The notes: generated by a model from the sequence alone, not told the origin. 64,000 bases of DNA from JAFGNB01 sp050304135 (GCA_050304135.1 JBNLDC010000079.1:11471-75470), one strand, 5' to 3'; shown: positions 8,748 to 18,101, counted from the first letter of the stretch. A program made the numbers and translations.

Positions 8748-9569
8748 ATGGAAAAAACCGTTCTCGATCAGATAAAAAGATGGTACGACGACTACACCCG
8801 ATCCTACATTTCCGGCGATCCGCAGCTTGATGATGCGGTAAACCTGAAATACGACCATACCATGCGGGTTGCCGGCGAAATCACCGACCTTTGTGCGAGT
8901 CTCCGTTTGAGTGATGAAGATACCGCACTTGCGGGTATTGCGGCGATGCTTCATGATGTGGCTCGGTTTGAGCAGTTCCGGATTTTCGGTACCTTTGCCG
9001 ATAAAAAATCAATCAATCACGCGGATTTTGCCCTGGTGATCATCTCCCGGAACGGTCTGACCGAGGGGCTCGCTGCAGAGGATGCGGATACGGTAATCAC
9101 GGCCATAAAGTATCATAATGCCATTGCCGTTCCGCCCGGACTCGGCGAACGGCAGAAGCTCTTCTGCCGACTGCTTCGTGACGCCGATAAACTTGATATA
9201 TACAAAATTGTGCTTGATCATTATGTGCACCCGGATCCCCGTCGCAGTGAAACCGTCGAGGTCGGGATCCCGGAAGGTGTCGATGTTTCACCCGAGGTCT
9301 GCTCGCTTATCATGGCAGGGGAGACGGTTCCGTTCAGCCTTATACGATCAATAAATGACTTCAAGATGATTCAGCTCGGATGGGTTTTCGATCTGAATTT
9401 TCCCCATAGTTTCAAATGTGTGAAAGAGCGGGGGTATATTCCTTCAATCCGGGAACTGCTTCCCCAGACCCCCGATGTCCTGCAAGTGGTTGAAAAAGTT
9501 GAACGGTACCTCAACGAAAAATGCCGGGAAACGCCGGCCTCTCAGGACGATTCCACTGCTGCGGTATGA
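8748..9569 (+). CDS. HD-domain phosphohydrolase
   Basis: A 273-residue cytoplasmic protein of the HD superfamily. The metal-binding residues are seen in KYDHTMRVAGE, AMLHDVARFEQF (the HD pair), KYHNA and RDADKLDIYK. Relatives include predicted nucleotide phosphohydrolases; the actual substrate is unknown. It lies about 95 bp after the EndoQ-like gene; that gap contains the short sequence gtagatagct twice (about 8662 and 8710) but nothing else of note. Confidence 0.85.
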   Translation: MEKTVLDQIKRWYDDYTRSYISGDPQLDDAVNLKYDHTMRVAGEITDLCASLRLSDEDTALAGIAAMLHDVARFEQFRIFGTFADKKSINHADFALVIISRNGLTEGLAAEDADTVITAIKYHNAIAVPPGLGERQKLFCRLLRDADKLDIYKIVLDHYVHPDPRRSETVEVGIPEGVDVSPEVCSLIMAGETVPFSLIRSINDFKMIQLGWVFDLNFPHSFKCVKERGYIPSIRELLPQTPDVLQVVEKVERYLNEKCRETPASQDDSTAAV

Positions 9570-9641
9570 TCTGAACCTGCCGGTAGACTAGTTGGTGTTT
9601 TCCCGGCACCTGCGTCCCGTGCTCACCCCGGTTACTTTGCC

Positions 9642-9671
9642 TTGACCCGCTCTCGTGTAAAGTGGTACAAT
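9642..9671 (+). promoter_or_regulatory. Candidate sigma-70 promoter for the chemotaxis operon
   Basis: TTGACC at 9642-9647 and TACAAT at 9666-9671 are separated by 18 bp and lie upstream of the receiver remnant and cheA. Good match by eye; not tested. Confidence 0.5.
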
Positions 9672-9711
9672 GAGTACCAGCTTAAAAACCTTGAATCATC
9701 CCTGTACGCTA

Positions 9712-9855
9712 ATGAACATACTACCAGACCAATCTGCCACACTCATTGTCGATGATGATCCCGCCATGGTCGAAATTATCCGAAGGCTTCCGGCAAATTT
9801 CCTCATCGGGAAAAATTCATGGTAACCACCGTGGAATCGAGTGATGAGGCTCAAT
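9712..9855 (+). pseudogene. Frameshifted N-terminal remnant of a response-regulator receiver domain
   Basis: The frame from ATG 9712 reads MNILPDQSATLIVDDDPAMVEIIRR and stops at 9823-9825 after 37 residues. LIVDDDPAMVEIIRR is the start of a CheY-like receiver domain with its acidic pocket. Just before the stop, the neighbouring frame continues as MVTTVESSDEA (from 9819), which fits the second strand of the same domain. The rest of the domain is absent because cheA begins at once. The simplest reading is a receiver gene that lost its frame and most of its length. Confidence 0.6.
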
Positions 9856-9867
9856 GGAGTACTCAGC

Positions 9868-12504
9868 ATGAATAAAAATTATTCTGAAGCGATCAGTATT
9901 ATCAACAGTGTTACCGCGTCGCTGCCGCTTGTTGATCCTACCGATATCGGGCCTCTGGCTCAGCTTATGCAGGAACTTGAAAAAGTGAAAGATCTCGATG
10001 TACTGCCCGAAGCTCTCAAAACCATGGCGAAACGGGCGGGCAGGCTTGCGGAATTGATCATCCTGCAGGAGACTTCATTTGAAACAGGGATGAAGCAACT
10101 CGCGGAGGGTATTGCGCACATGCAGCAGGCACTGGGCAATGGTGCTGCGGATGCCATTGATACCCCTGCGGAAAGCGGTAGCGATGCGGAGGTACCGATC
10201 TGCGGAAACGGCAGCTCTGAGGAGGAACGGAATGAGTCTCCTGATGAGGAATTGCCCATTTCCGGACTGGATTCAAAGGTCGATAGCGACCTGGCGGAAC
10301 TGGTGGGAAAGTTCGCTCAGCAGTTGTCAAACACACTCGAGGATTTTGAAACATGGGTTCTTGAATCGGAAAAAGGTGCAACCCAGGCATTTGTCGAGAT
10401 TAAAAGAGTACTGCACACCTGGAAGGGCGAATTCGGTGTGCTGGATATGAGAACGTTTGTTGAGCTTATTCACAATCTCGAAGAAAAAATTGAATCACAG
10501 GCGGTCACCACCGATCAGTTGCTTCAGTTCAAGGATCTGCTGGCGAAGTCGGTGGAGAAACTGCAGCGGGGGATCATTCCGCATATTGCCGATGAAATAA
10601 AAGCACTGATACTTGGAAAAACAGAGTCGCCTGCTGTCGGCAGTACACCGAGTGCACCGGTTGCTCAGGAGCCTGCTGCCGAACTTCAGGAAACCGATGA
10701 GGATGCCCCGCTCAATGCCGATCCGGCACTGCTTGCCGACTTTGTTACCGAATCAAATGATCATATTCACCGGGCGGAAACCCTGCTGCTGCAACTTGAA
10801 GTTGATCCCGGCAATATGGAGCATATCAATACTATCTTCAGGGCATGTCATACCATTAAAGGCGTTGCCGGTTTTCTTGCACTGAAGCGTCTGACCAGAC
10901 TGGCGCATACGACGGAAAACCTGATGGATCAGGTTCGCAAAGGTAAACTTGCACTTACTCCGCCGCGGATAGATCTGCTTTTTGAAGCAATGGATTGCCT
11001 GAAGGAAATGGTTGCGGCGGTTGCGGAAGCACTCGACGGAACACCGTTCAAAACACCGGAAACGTTTGCTTCGATCATGCAACGGCTCGAACAGTGCGAT
11101 AAAATCGAGGGTATACAGGAGGTTCCCACCTCCGATGCCTCCGGTAAACGGGTGGGAGAACTGCTGGTGGAACGGGGTGCGGCTTCCGCAACGCAGGTTG
11201 AATCCGCACTGGGAAAACAGAAAAGCGGCGATACCCGGCCGATCGGTGAGATTCTTATCGATCAGCAGGTGCCGCCCCGATCGGTGGGAAAAGCGCTCGC
11301 CACACAGACCATGGTAAAAGAGATGAAAACCACGGTGGAGGATTCCATCCGTGTGCCGGTAAAACGCCTTGACCAGCTTATTGATATGATCGGTGAAGGG
11401 GTGATCGCCCAGTCGATGGTATACGCCAATGATGCGGTGGCAGGTCTTAAAGATTTAGCGCTTGAAAAGAAAATCGCGCAGTCAATGCTTATCATGCGTC
11501 AGATTCAGGAGATGTCGATGTCGCTGCGCATGGTGGCCGTGCGGAGCACGTTCCAGAAAATGGCCCGTCTGGTGCGCGATCTCTCCAAAAAAGTAAGCAA
11601 GGATGTTGAATTCATTATGGAGGGAGAGGATACCGAGCTGGATAAATCCGTGGTCGAAAATATCGGCGATCCGCTTATACATATGATCAGAAACTCACTT
11701 GATCATGGAATCGAGAATGCCGATGAGCGGTCTGCTGCCGGTAAATCAGAAAAAGCGAAAATTACGCTGCGGGCCTACCACAAGGCGGGGAATGTCTGCA
11801 TCGAGATCGAGGATGACGGCAGAGGACTCGATCGGGATAAATTAGTAAAGAAGGCGATTGAACGGGGATTGTGTAAAGAGGGTGATAACCCGACCAATCA
11901 GGAGGTATTTCAGTACATCTTTATGCCCGGATTTTCCACTGCCGCAGTGGTGACCGATATTTCGGGACGCGGTGTCGGGATGGATGTCGTACAGCGGAAT
12001 ATCGCCTCTCTGCGGGGAGCTATCGACATTCAGTCGGAACGGGGAAAAGGCACCCTGTTTACAATTCGGCTTCCACTCACCCTTGCGATAATCAACGGAA
12101 TGATTGTACGGCTCAATAAGGAGCGGTATATAGTACCCACACTGTCGATTCTGGAATCAATCCTCCCGAAAAAAGAACAGATCGAAACGGTTGTCGGTAA
12201 AGGAGAGGTTCTTAAGGTACGAGGAGAACTGGTCAGGATGATCAGGCTCGAGTCACTATTCTTCGGAAAAAACGGGAGTACGGAAAAAGGAGCCGACGGA
12301 ATTGCTCTGGTGGTGGAGGATGCAATGGGGAGGAAAGTGGCGCTCTTTGTTGACGAAATAATCGATCAGCAGCAGGTCGTGATAAAAAATATAGGCGAAG
12401 GACTCGGTGAGATCCCGGGAGTGGCCGGTGGAGCAATCATGAGTGACGGAAACATCAGTCTGATTCTTGACGTGGCAGGAATCGTAAAGATAGCTGCGGA
12501 ATAG
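9868..12504 (+). CDS. cheA: Chemotaxis histidine kinase CheA with two Hpt domains
   Basis: About 878 residues. Order seen: a helical N-terminal region, a first Hpt-like domain with LHTWKGEFG (His183), a second canonical Hpt domain with CHTIKGVAGFL (His328), a short segment resembling the N-terminal domain of GspE (KRVGELLVERGAASATQVESAL, about residues 410-445), the dimerisation region, the kinase domain (DPLIHMIRNSLDHGIE, DDGRGLDRDKL, GRGVGMDVVQRNI, GKGTLFTIRLPLTLA) and a C-terminal CheW-like domain. It phosphorylates CheY and CheB in response to receptor state. The ATG at 9868 has GGAG 8 bp upstream and is preferred over the GTG at 9841. The first Hpt has Trp in place of the usual Ile/Leu after HT but keeps the phospho-accepting His. 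It is the first gene of a chemotaxis cluster of ten. Confidence 0.95.
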   Translation: MNKNYSEAISIINSVTASLPLVDPTDIGPLAQLMQELEKVKDLDVLPEALKTMAKRAGRLAELIILQETSFETGMKQLAEGIAHMQQALGNGAADAIDTPAESGSDAEVPICGNGSSEEERNESPDEELPISGLDSKVDSDLAELVGKFAQQLSNTLEDFETWVLESEKGATQAFVEIKRVLHTWKGEFGVLDMRTFVELIHNLEEKIESQAVTTDQLLQFKDLLAKSVEKLQRGIIPHIADEIKALILGKTESPAVGSTPSAPVAQEPAAELQETDEDAPLNADPALLADFVTESNDHIHRAETLLLQLEVDPGNMEHINTIFRACHTIKGVAGFLALKRLTRLAHTTENLMDQVRKGKLALTPPRIDLLFEAMDCLKEMVAAVAEALDGTPFKTPETFASIMQRLEQCDKIEGIQEVPTSDASGKRVGELLVERGAASATQVESALGKQKSGDTRPIGEILIDQQVPPRSVGKALATQTMVKEMKTTVEDSIRVPVKRLDQLIDMIGEGVIAQSMVYANDAVAGLKDLALEKKIAQSMLIMRQIQEMSMSLRMVAVRSTFQKMARLVRDLSKKVSKDVEFIMEGEDTELDKSVVENIGDPLIHMIRNSLDHGIENADERSAAGKSEKAKITLRAYHKAGNVCIEIEDDGRGLDRDKLVKKAIERGLCKEGDNPTNQEVFQYIFMPGFSTAAVVTDISGRGVGMDVVQRNIASLRGAIDIQSERGKGTLFTIRLPLTLAIINGMIVRLNKERYIVPTLSILESILPKKEQIETVVGKGEVLKVRGELVRMIRLESLFFGKNGSTEKGADGIALVVEDAMGRKVALFVDEIIDQQQVVIKNIGEGLGEIPGVAGGAIMSDGNISLILDVAGIVKIAAE

Positions 12505-12734
12505 GGGGAGTATGGTAATATACCAGAAAAAAAGAAAACAAATCGCAAGGGTGGTTCGTGAACTGCCCGGTGGAAAAAGTACGTTGACACCTCTCCTCTT
12601 ATCTCGTCTGCCGGCACTGTACTGCAGCATACCGAAGTAGGGGTAAGGTCAAATAATATGGATCATGATGATTTTATTACTGTATTCCATAAACCGGTAG
12701 TGCCGAATAATAACATTTTCAGATGGAGGCTTGC

Positions 12735-14369
12735 ATGAGGTGGTCGATAGCAAAAAAGTTGACAGGTGGATTCGGTAGTATATTGGTGGCGCTATTGGTA
12801 ACCGGAATTGTGGCGTTATCGAATATTACCTCCATCAACACGAGGGTTAAAGATTTGTCAAAAGTGCACATACCCCTCTCGGAAGTTATCCACCAGATAG
12901 ACGCCACTGCAACGGGGCAGAACCTTGCATGCAGTAATTATGCGTTACATAAGGAAAAATGGTACCTTGACGCCTATGTGGAACTGGACCGGGAGGTGGA
13001 CAAATATTTTGACGAAGCGAAAAAAAATGTCGAGAGCGACCAAGACCTCGTTGCCAAGGGATGGCGGCAAACGATCGAAATTGTCGAAAAAAAACATGAT
13101 GTGTTTGCTGCATCATGCAAAAAACTGACGGATGATATCACTTCCGGAGCCGAAAAGGTAAAATGGGATTCTCTTGCCGATGAAGTCGAAAAGAATTATA
13201 ACGACCTGATGACCGATATAGACGCATTTGTCGCCACAAACAGCGCCGAGTGCGGTAGCGTTTCAGACGATGCCGACAAGACGGTTGCCGCCGCCCTGAT
13301 GATCATCGGTATAATTGTTATTGCCGCACTTTTGCTTGGAATATTTTTTGCCGTTGTCATTACACGCGGTATTACCGGACCGATCGGCAGAATAATTGCA
13401 AGTCTTACCAGTGGGTCGGAGCAGGTTGCAGCGGCATCGGAACAGCTCTCGTCCTCCAGTCAGTCGATGTCCGAAGGCGCAAGTGAGCAGGCTTCGAGTC
13501 TCGAGGAGGTGTCGAGCAGCCTTGAGGAGATGGCATCCATGACAAAAAATAATGCCGACAACGCCCGGGAGGCCAACAGTGTTGCGCAGGATGCCGGTAA
13601 TGCTTCAATGGCAAGCAAAAAGGCAATGAATAAAATGTCTGATGCGATCGAAAAGATAAAGATATCGTCGGACGAAACCGCAAAGATCATAAAAACCATC
13701 GACGAGATCGCGATGCAGACTAATCTATTGGCCCTCAATGCCGCGGTTGAAGCCGCCCGAGCCGGTGAAGCGGGGCGGGGTTTCGCCGTCGTTGCCGAAG
13801 AGGTGCGCAACCTTGCCCAGCGCAGTGCCGAGGCGGCCAAGAATACCGCAGCCCTGATTGAAGGAGCGCAAAAAAATGCTGAAAACGGCGTAACCGCTGC
13901 AACGGAAGTCAAATCAACCAGTGGACTTATAAAGGATGCTGTTGAACGGGTGGCACAGTTGATTGCCGAGGTGAGTGCCGCAAGTCAGGAACAATCGCAG
14001 GGAATCGAACAGGTCAACACCGCCGTTGCACAGATGGACAAGGTTACTCAGAGTAATGCGGCGAATGCGGAAGAGTCAGCATCGGCAAGCGAGGAACTGT
14101 CGAGTCAGGCGCAGAATCTCAATACCATGGTGGCGGATCTGGTGAATATCGTCGGGTCCACGAATAGCGGTACTTCCGGTAGAATTCAAATGGGATCGTC
14201 GACCCGTCGGCCCGGGGCCCAACTGGTACACGCATCTCACGCCAACACCGGAAGTGAGCGTCGTGTGCACAGGGCGGTGGCGGCAAAAGCGCATACGGCG
14301 GCAGGCAGGGAGGTTGATCCTTCGAAGGTCATTCCGTTTGACGATGACGATGAACTCTCGCAGTTCTGA
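12735..14369 (+). CDS. Methyl-accepting chemotaxis protein
   Basis: A 544-residue chemoreceptor. It has an N-terminal transmembrane helix (about 9-31), a four-helix-bundle-like periplasmic region of about 150 residues, a second helix (about 185-208, AALMIIGIIVIAALLLGIFF) and a cytoplasmic signalling domain with the hairpin tip DEIAMQTNLLALNAAVEAARAGE and flanking methylation segments. The ATG at 12735 was chosen because GGAGG lies 6 bp upstream; the in-frame ATG at 12723 overlaps this ribosome binding site. The protein ends with a flexible tail finishing DDDDELSQF that may serve as a docking tether; it lacks the NWETF pentapeptide of E. coli receptors. Ligand unknown. Confidence 0.95.
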   Translation: MRWSIAKKLTGGFGSILVALLVTGIVALSNITSINTRVKDLSKVHIPLSEVIHQIDATATGQNLACSNYALHKEKWYLDAYVELDREVDKYFDEAKKNVESDQDLVAKGWRQTIEIVEKKHDVFAASCKKLTDDITSGAEKVKWDSLADEVEKNYNDLMTDIDAFVATNSAECGSVSDDADKTVAAALMIIGIIVIAALLLGIFFAVVITRGITGPIGRIIASLTSGSEQVAAASEQLSSSSQSMSEGASEQASSLEEVSSSLEEMASMTKNNADNAREANSVAQDAGNASMASKKAMNKMSDAIEKIKISSDETAKIIKTIDEIAMQTNLLALNAAVEAARAGEAGRGFAVVAEEVRNLAQRSAEAAKNTAALIEGAQKNAENGVTAATEVKSTSGLIKDAVERVAQLIAEVSAASQEQSQGIEQVNTAVAQMDKVTQSNAANAEESASASEELSSQAQNLNTMVADLVNIVGSTNSGTSGRIQMGSSTRRPGAQLVHASHANTGSERRVHRAVAAKAHTAAGREVDPSKVIPFDDDDELSQF

Positions 14370-14469
14370 GCAGACCGTATGATGTGTCTCTGTCAACAAC
14401 GGAGGCACATCTTCGCCTGGTTATTACCGAAAAAGAGATACAATCAAATAACCGTTAAAGGAGTAAGTT

Positions 14470-14985
14470 ATGAGTCAGACAACAGAGGTAAACGTCGATA
14501 AAAAAAGTGATGTCGGTGAACGACTCGCCGGTAAATACCTGACCTTCAAACTGGCCGAAGAGGAATATGGTCTGGAAATTCTGAAAGTGCAGGAGATCAT
14601 CCGGATGCAGACCGTGACCAGAGTTCCCCGTACTCCGGAATATGTCCGGGGGGTGCTCAACCTGCGCGGTAAGGTGATTCCCGTAATTGACCTGCGTTCA
14701 AAGTTCGGTATGGAAACACAGGAAGACACCGACAAAACCTGCATTATCGTGGTACAGGTGGCCGAAGGGGATCAGCGTATTGTTATGGGAGTTATTATCG
14801 ACGAAGTACGGGAAGTGCTTGATATCGGCGCTGATTGCATAGAAGATACCCCGTCGTTCGGTGCGAGCATCAACACTGAATTCATCATCGGTATCGGCAA
14901 GGTGGGTGATAATGTCAAGATGCTGCTCGATATCGACAAGGTGCTGACCGCTTCGGAAATCGCGGCGATTGCATCGATGGGGTAA
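14470..14985 (+). CDS. cheW: Chemotaxis coupling protein CheW
   Basis: A 171-residue adaptor that links receptors to CheA. The CheW fold is seen from YLTFKLAEEEYGLEILKVQEIIR through VPRTPEYVRGVLNLRGKVIPVIDLR to GIGKVGDNVKMLLDIDKVL. The start ATG has AAAGGAG 8 bp upstream. It lies 100 bp after the receptor gene. Confidence 0.96.
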   Translation: MSQTTEVNVDKKSDVGERLAGKYLTFKLAEEEYGLEILKVQEIIRMQTVTRVPRTPEYVRGVLNLRGKVIPVIDLRSKFGMETQEDTDKTCIIVVQVAEGDQRIVMGVIIDEVREVLDIGADCIEDTPSFGASINTEFIIGIGKVGDNVKMLLDIDKVLTASEIAAIASMG

Positions 14986-15067
14986 CGGATGGCAACATAC
15001 CGTTTTCCATCGAGGCGATTCTGCATGGTGATCGGTCGGAATTCTGAGCTGTGATATACCTGTACGA

Positions 15068-15084
15068 GCAGGTTTCAAACCTGC
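15068..15084. repeat. Degenerate palindrome gcaggtttcaaacctgc
   Basis: A perfect 8-bp-arm inverted repeat with the same TTTCAAA centre as the palindromes at 4852 and 47715 and a partly matching outer arm (GTAC before, CCTCGAC after). It lies in the cheW-cheD gap and looks like a diverged copy of the same element. Confidence 0.55.
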
Positions 15085-15168
15085 CCTCGACTCAGAGGGG
15101 GGCAGGGAGGTTATTGAAAGAGTGAAAAAGAACTTGTCAATTATACAAATGAATACGGACTCCTGCAT

Positions 15169-15696
15169 GTGAAACCGGAAATGAATAAAGCGGTAACGTA
15201 TCATCTTGAACCGGGATTTGTCTATGCAAGTGCGAAAGGAGCGGTAATACGGACAGTCGTTGGCAGTTGTGTGGCGGTTTGCCTCTGGGACAGCAGACTC
15301 TTGGTGGGGGGAATGAATCATTTCATTCACCCGGCAACCTGCGGGAAGGATCCGCGAACCACCAGTTTCGGGAATGTTGCGTTGCCGGTGCTGGTAAAGA
15401 TGATGCACCGTGAGTTCGGCAGTAAAAAAGGTGATCTGCAGGCGCAGGTTTTCGGTGGCGGGAGTCCGATGAATATGGGGCAACGGTCGGTTGGAGCGGA
15501 GAATGTGGCTGTGGCAAGATGCTTTCTCGGCAAAGTGGGAATCCGGATTTACTCGGAGGATGTGGGCGGGCATTTGGGGAGGAAAATCCTGTTTGATACC
15601 GCCACCGGACAGACAGCAATTCTCAAGGTGCAGCAGTTGCGCAGTGATGACTGGATACAATCGATAAAAGTTGACCCGGCCGGGAAACGGAACTGA
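15169..15696 (+). CDS. cheD: Chemoreceptor glutamine deamidase CheD (first copy)
   Basis: About 175 residues of the CheD family, which deamidates glutamines in chemoreceptors and can bind the CheC/CheX phosphatases. Catalytic residues fit: TVVGSCVAVCLWD (Cys34) and GGMNHFIHP (His51), with the later QVFGGGSPMNMGQRSVGAENV and GGHLGRKILFDTATG blocks. The spacing T-x-x-G-S-C is the variant seen in proteobacterial CheD. The GTG at 15169 and the ATG at 15181 are both possible; neither has a strong ribosome binding site. Confidence 0.92.
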   Translation: MKPEMNKAVTYHLEPGFVYASAKGAVIRTVVGSCVAVCLWDSRLLVGGMNHFIHPATCGKDPRTTSFGNVALPVLVKMMHREFGSKKGDLQAQVFGGGSPMNMGQRSVGAENVAVARCFLGKVGIRIYSEDVGGHLGRKILFDTATGQTAILKVQQLRSDDWIQSIKVDPAGKRN

Positions 15697-15738
15697 AACA
15701 GTATGGGAACAGCGGCAATGGATTCCGGAGCAGCGTCA

Positions 15739-16542
15739 ATGAACAGGGAGACGTTCAACAGGTTCGTTACTCTGATCTACGAAAAAAGCGGCATTACGCT
15801 TAATGACAACAAGGAAGCACTGGTAAATTCGCGTATCGCCAAACGGATGCGAAAACTCGGTATCCCGAACCATCGCGACTACCTGCGGTATGTGCTTGAC
15901 GATACCTCTGGCGAAGAGATCGTCAATATGCTCGACGTGATAGCAACCAATGTGACCCATTTTTTCAGGGAATCACAACATTTCGACTTTGTACGGGAAA
16001 AGATGGACCAGTGGCTTCGCAATCGTGAACGGCAATTTACCATCTGGTCGGCGGGGTGTTCGTCGGGCGAGGAGCCTTATTCCATGGCGATGGTGTTGCG
16101 GGAGGTGACAAAAGGAAGTAATGTCAACCTGCGAATACTGGCAACCGATATTTCGACCCGGATCCTCGCCCGGTCGAAGGAGGGAGTTTACGATGCGAAA
16201 AAGGTGGAGTCGATTCCGCGTTCCCTTCGTGACCGCTATTTCGACAGGGAGGGAACAGGGGAAACTGCCGTCTATTCGGCAAAGGAGACGCTACGTTCAC
16301 TGATAACCTTTAAACGGCTCAACCTTTCGATCGTGCCGTATCCCATGAAGGGACCGATGGACTTTATTTTCTGCAGAAATGTTATGATATACTTTGACAA
16401 CAGGGTACGGGTACAACTGTTAGGGGAGTTTCATCGACTGCTCAAGCCGGGGGGGTACCTCTGCGTGGGGCATGCGGAAAGTCTTACGGGTATGCTTGGT
16501 GGATTCAAGGTAATAAAGCCTTCGGTATATGTCAAGACATAA
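15739..16542 (+). CDS. cheR: Chemoreceptor methyltransferase CheR
   Basis: About 267 residues. The N-terminal CheR helical domain is followed by the SAM-binding core IWSAGCSSGEEPYSMAM, the ATDIST motif, FDFIFCRNVMIYFD (here MDFIFCRNVMIYFD) and the C-terminal LKPGGYLCVGHAESL. It methylates receptor glutamates. The ATG at 15739 is favoured because GGAG lies 8 bp upstream; in-frame ATGs at 15703 and 15718 would add up to 12 residues. Confidence 0.95.
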   Translation: MNRETFNRFVTLIYEKSGITLNDNKEALVNSRIAKRMRKLGIPNHRDYLRYVLDDTSGEEIVNMLDVIATNVTHFFRESQHFDFVREKMDQWLRNRERQFTIWSAGCSSGEEPYSMAMVLREVTKGSNVNLRILATDISTRILARSKEGVYDAKKVESIPRSLRDRYFDREGTGETAVYSAKETLRSLITFKRLNLSIVPYPMKGPMDFIFCRNVMIYFDNRVRVQLLGEFHRLLKPGGYLCVGHAESLTGMLGGFKVIKPSVYVKT

Positions 16543-16634
16543 ATCGTGGCGGATGACGGTTGTGTTTGAAGAATGGTGACTACTCAGGTATTCTGAGTCA
16601 ATGTTTTCAATACGCTCATGGTGAGTTGAGTTTA

Positions 16635-16708
16635 CCCTGAGCGGTGTCGAAGGGAACCATGAACCCGTTTTTGTGCCCGCTTTATCCTTCGACAGGTTCA
16701 GGATGAGC
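16635..16708. repeat. Inverted pair of dispersed CCTGAgCnnTGTCGAAGG-type repeats
   Basis: ccctgagcggtgtcgaaggg at 16635-16654 faces tccttcgacaggttcaggat at 16685-16704; the two are imperfect reverse complements. This motif is a familiar interspersed repeat in many bacterial genomes. Placed between cheR and the second cheD it could form a hairpin in the transcript. Confidence 0.7.
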
Positions 16709-16782
16709 GAAATCGACAATCTGAGTAGTTACGAAGAATGAATACCCTACAATGAAAAACGAATAAACGAAGAGATACCGCA

Positions 16783-17259
16783 ATGCGCTATACGGTGGGT
16801 GTTTCAGATATGAAAATTTCGGGGCAAGCGGGGGATATCGTTGTTACCCACGCACTCGGTTCATGCATTGGTATTGCCATACATGACCCGGTAGCCCATG
16901 TCGGGGGTATTCTGCATTATATGCTGCCGGTTTCCAAGGTCGATCCCGAAAAAGCAAAGGCCAACCCGATGATGTTCGGGGATACCGGAGTACCGGCGCT
17001 GTTTCAGGAGGCGTACCGGATGGGTGCAAAAAAGGAGAACCTCCGGGTGGTTATGGCCGGAGGTGCGCAGGTATTCGGATCCGGCGATTTTTTTGACATC
17101 GGCAACCGGAATGTCGTTATCGCACGGAAACTTTTCTGGAAAAACGGCATCATGGTCGCGGCGGAGCATACCGGTGGGCACATCCCACGGACTATGTTTC
17201 TTGAAGTCGGGAGAGGAACGGCCTGGTTCACCAGTCACGGGGAGCGGTTTACCTTATGA
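16783..17259 (+). CDS. cheD: Chemoreceptor glutamine deamidase CheD (second copy)
   Basis: A 158-residue second CheD. It carries the classical form of the site: THALGSCIGIAIHD (Thr22, Cys28) and GGILHYMLP (His45), close to the Thermotoga numbering for this enzyme. It is clearly divergent from the first copy 1.1 kb upstream, so this is not a recent duplication. It ends with an ATGA overlap with the HDOD gene. Confidence 0.92.
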   Translation: MRYTVGVSDMKISGQAGDIVVTHALGSCIGIAIHDPVAHVGGILHYMLPVSKVDPEKAKANPMMFGDTGVPALFQEAYRMGAKKENLRVVMAGGAQVFGSGDFFDIGNRNVVIARKLFWKNGIMVAAEHTGGHIPRTMFLEVGRGTAWFTSHGERFTL

Positions 17260-18101
17260 TTACGCTCGAACGTATCATGGAATATGCGTCAACGCTGGCG
17301 CCGCTGCCGCAGACTGCCTGCAGGCTCGCCGCAATGGTTGCCGACGACCGGAGTACCATCGATCAGATCGCCGAGGTGATAGAGTTTGATCAGGTCCTCA
17401 CCGCCGATGTTTTGCGGTTTGCAAACTCGGTGGCAAGTGCGTCGCAGCGCAAAATCGACACGGTACGCACTGCGGTGATTCGCATGGGTGCCGCCCGGAT
17501 TCTGGAGCGGCTCATTGCAGGACATGTACAGTCGGCAATGCGTCTCCCTATTGTCGGGTACGGGTTTCAGGGCGATGAACTGTGGCGGCACAGCGTTGCC
17601 GCTGCGGTGGTTGCCGAATCGCTCGGGAGTTATACCGGTACGCAGATCGCCGGTATCTCTTTTACCGCGTCGCTCCTGCATGATATCGGAAAGCTGGTGA
17701 TCGGCAGATGTATCGGCGACAAGGAACTGCGGTCGGTGCTTGCAGCGGTCAACAGTGAACGGAAAGAGCCGTTTGAAACGGTTGAAAAACAGCTGCTCGG
17801 GTATTCACATGCGCAGATCGGCGCGCAGATCTGTTCCAACTGGAATCTTCCGGAGCGGATTGTAAACGCCATACGCGACCATCATCTGGTTGATGCGGCA
17901 GAAGATCCGGTGACCGATTGCGTGCGATTGAGTAATCTTACCGCCAAGCTGATCGGAGAAGGTATCGGACATGAGGGGATGGCCCTGGTGATCGATACCA
18001 CCTGTGCACGGCGGTTCGGTTTCAGCAAGGAAGCATTTGAGGCGTTCTGTGCAAATGCGAGTTACCGTTTCAACGAGGTTATTGCGAAATATAGTGAATA
18101 G
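17256..18101 (+). CDS. HDOD-domain signalling protein
   Basis: A 281-residue protein. An HDOD domain spans most of the length, with PLPQTACRLAAMVADDRSTIDQIAEVI at the front, SLLHDIGKLVIG as the degenerate HD site and AQIGAQICSNWNLPERIVNAIRDHH near the end. HDOD proteins are usually catalytically inactive relatives of HD-GYP enzymes that act in signalling. The ATGA overlap with cheD and the short gap to cheY place it in the chemotaxis operon. Confidence 0.9.
   Translation: MITLERIMEYASTLAPLPQTACRLAAMVADDRSTIDQIAEVIEFDQVLTADVLRFANSVASASQRKIDTVRTAVIRMGAARILERLIAGHVQSAMRLPIVGYGFQGDELWRHSVAAAVVAESLGSYTGTQIAGISFTASLLHDIGKLVIGRCIGDKELRSVLAAVNSERKEPFETVEKQLLGYSHAQIGAQICSNWNLPERIVNAIRDHHLVDAAEDPVTDCVRLSNLTAKLIGEGIGHEGMALVIDTTCARRFGFSKEAFEAFCANASYRFNEVIAKYSE

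Noticed and set aside
14698..15660. 320-codon minus-strand frame across cheW and cheD
   Set aside because: Covers two certain genes on the other strand and carries no motif.
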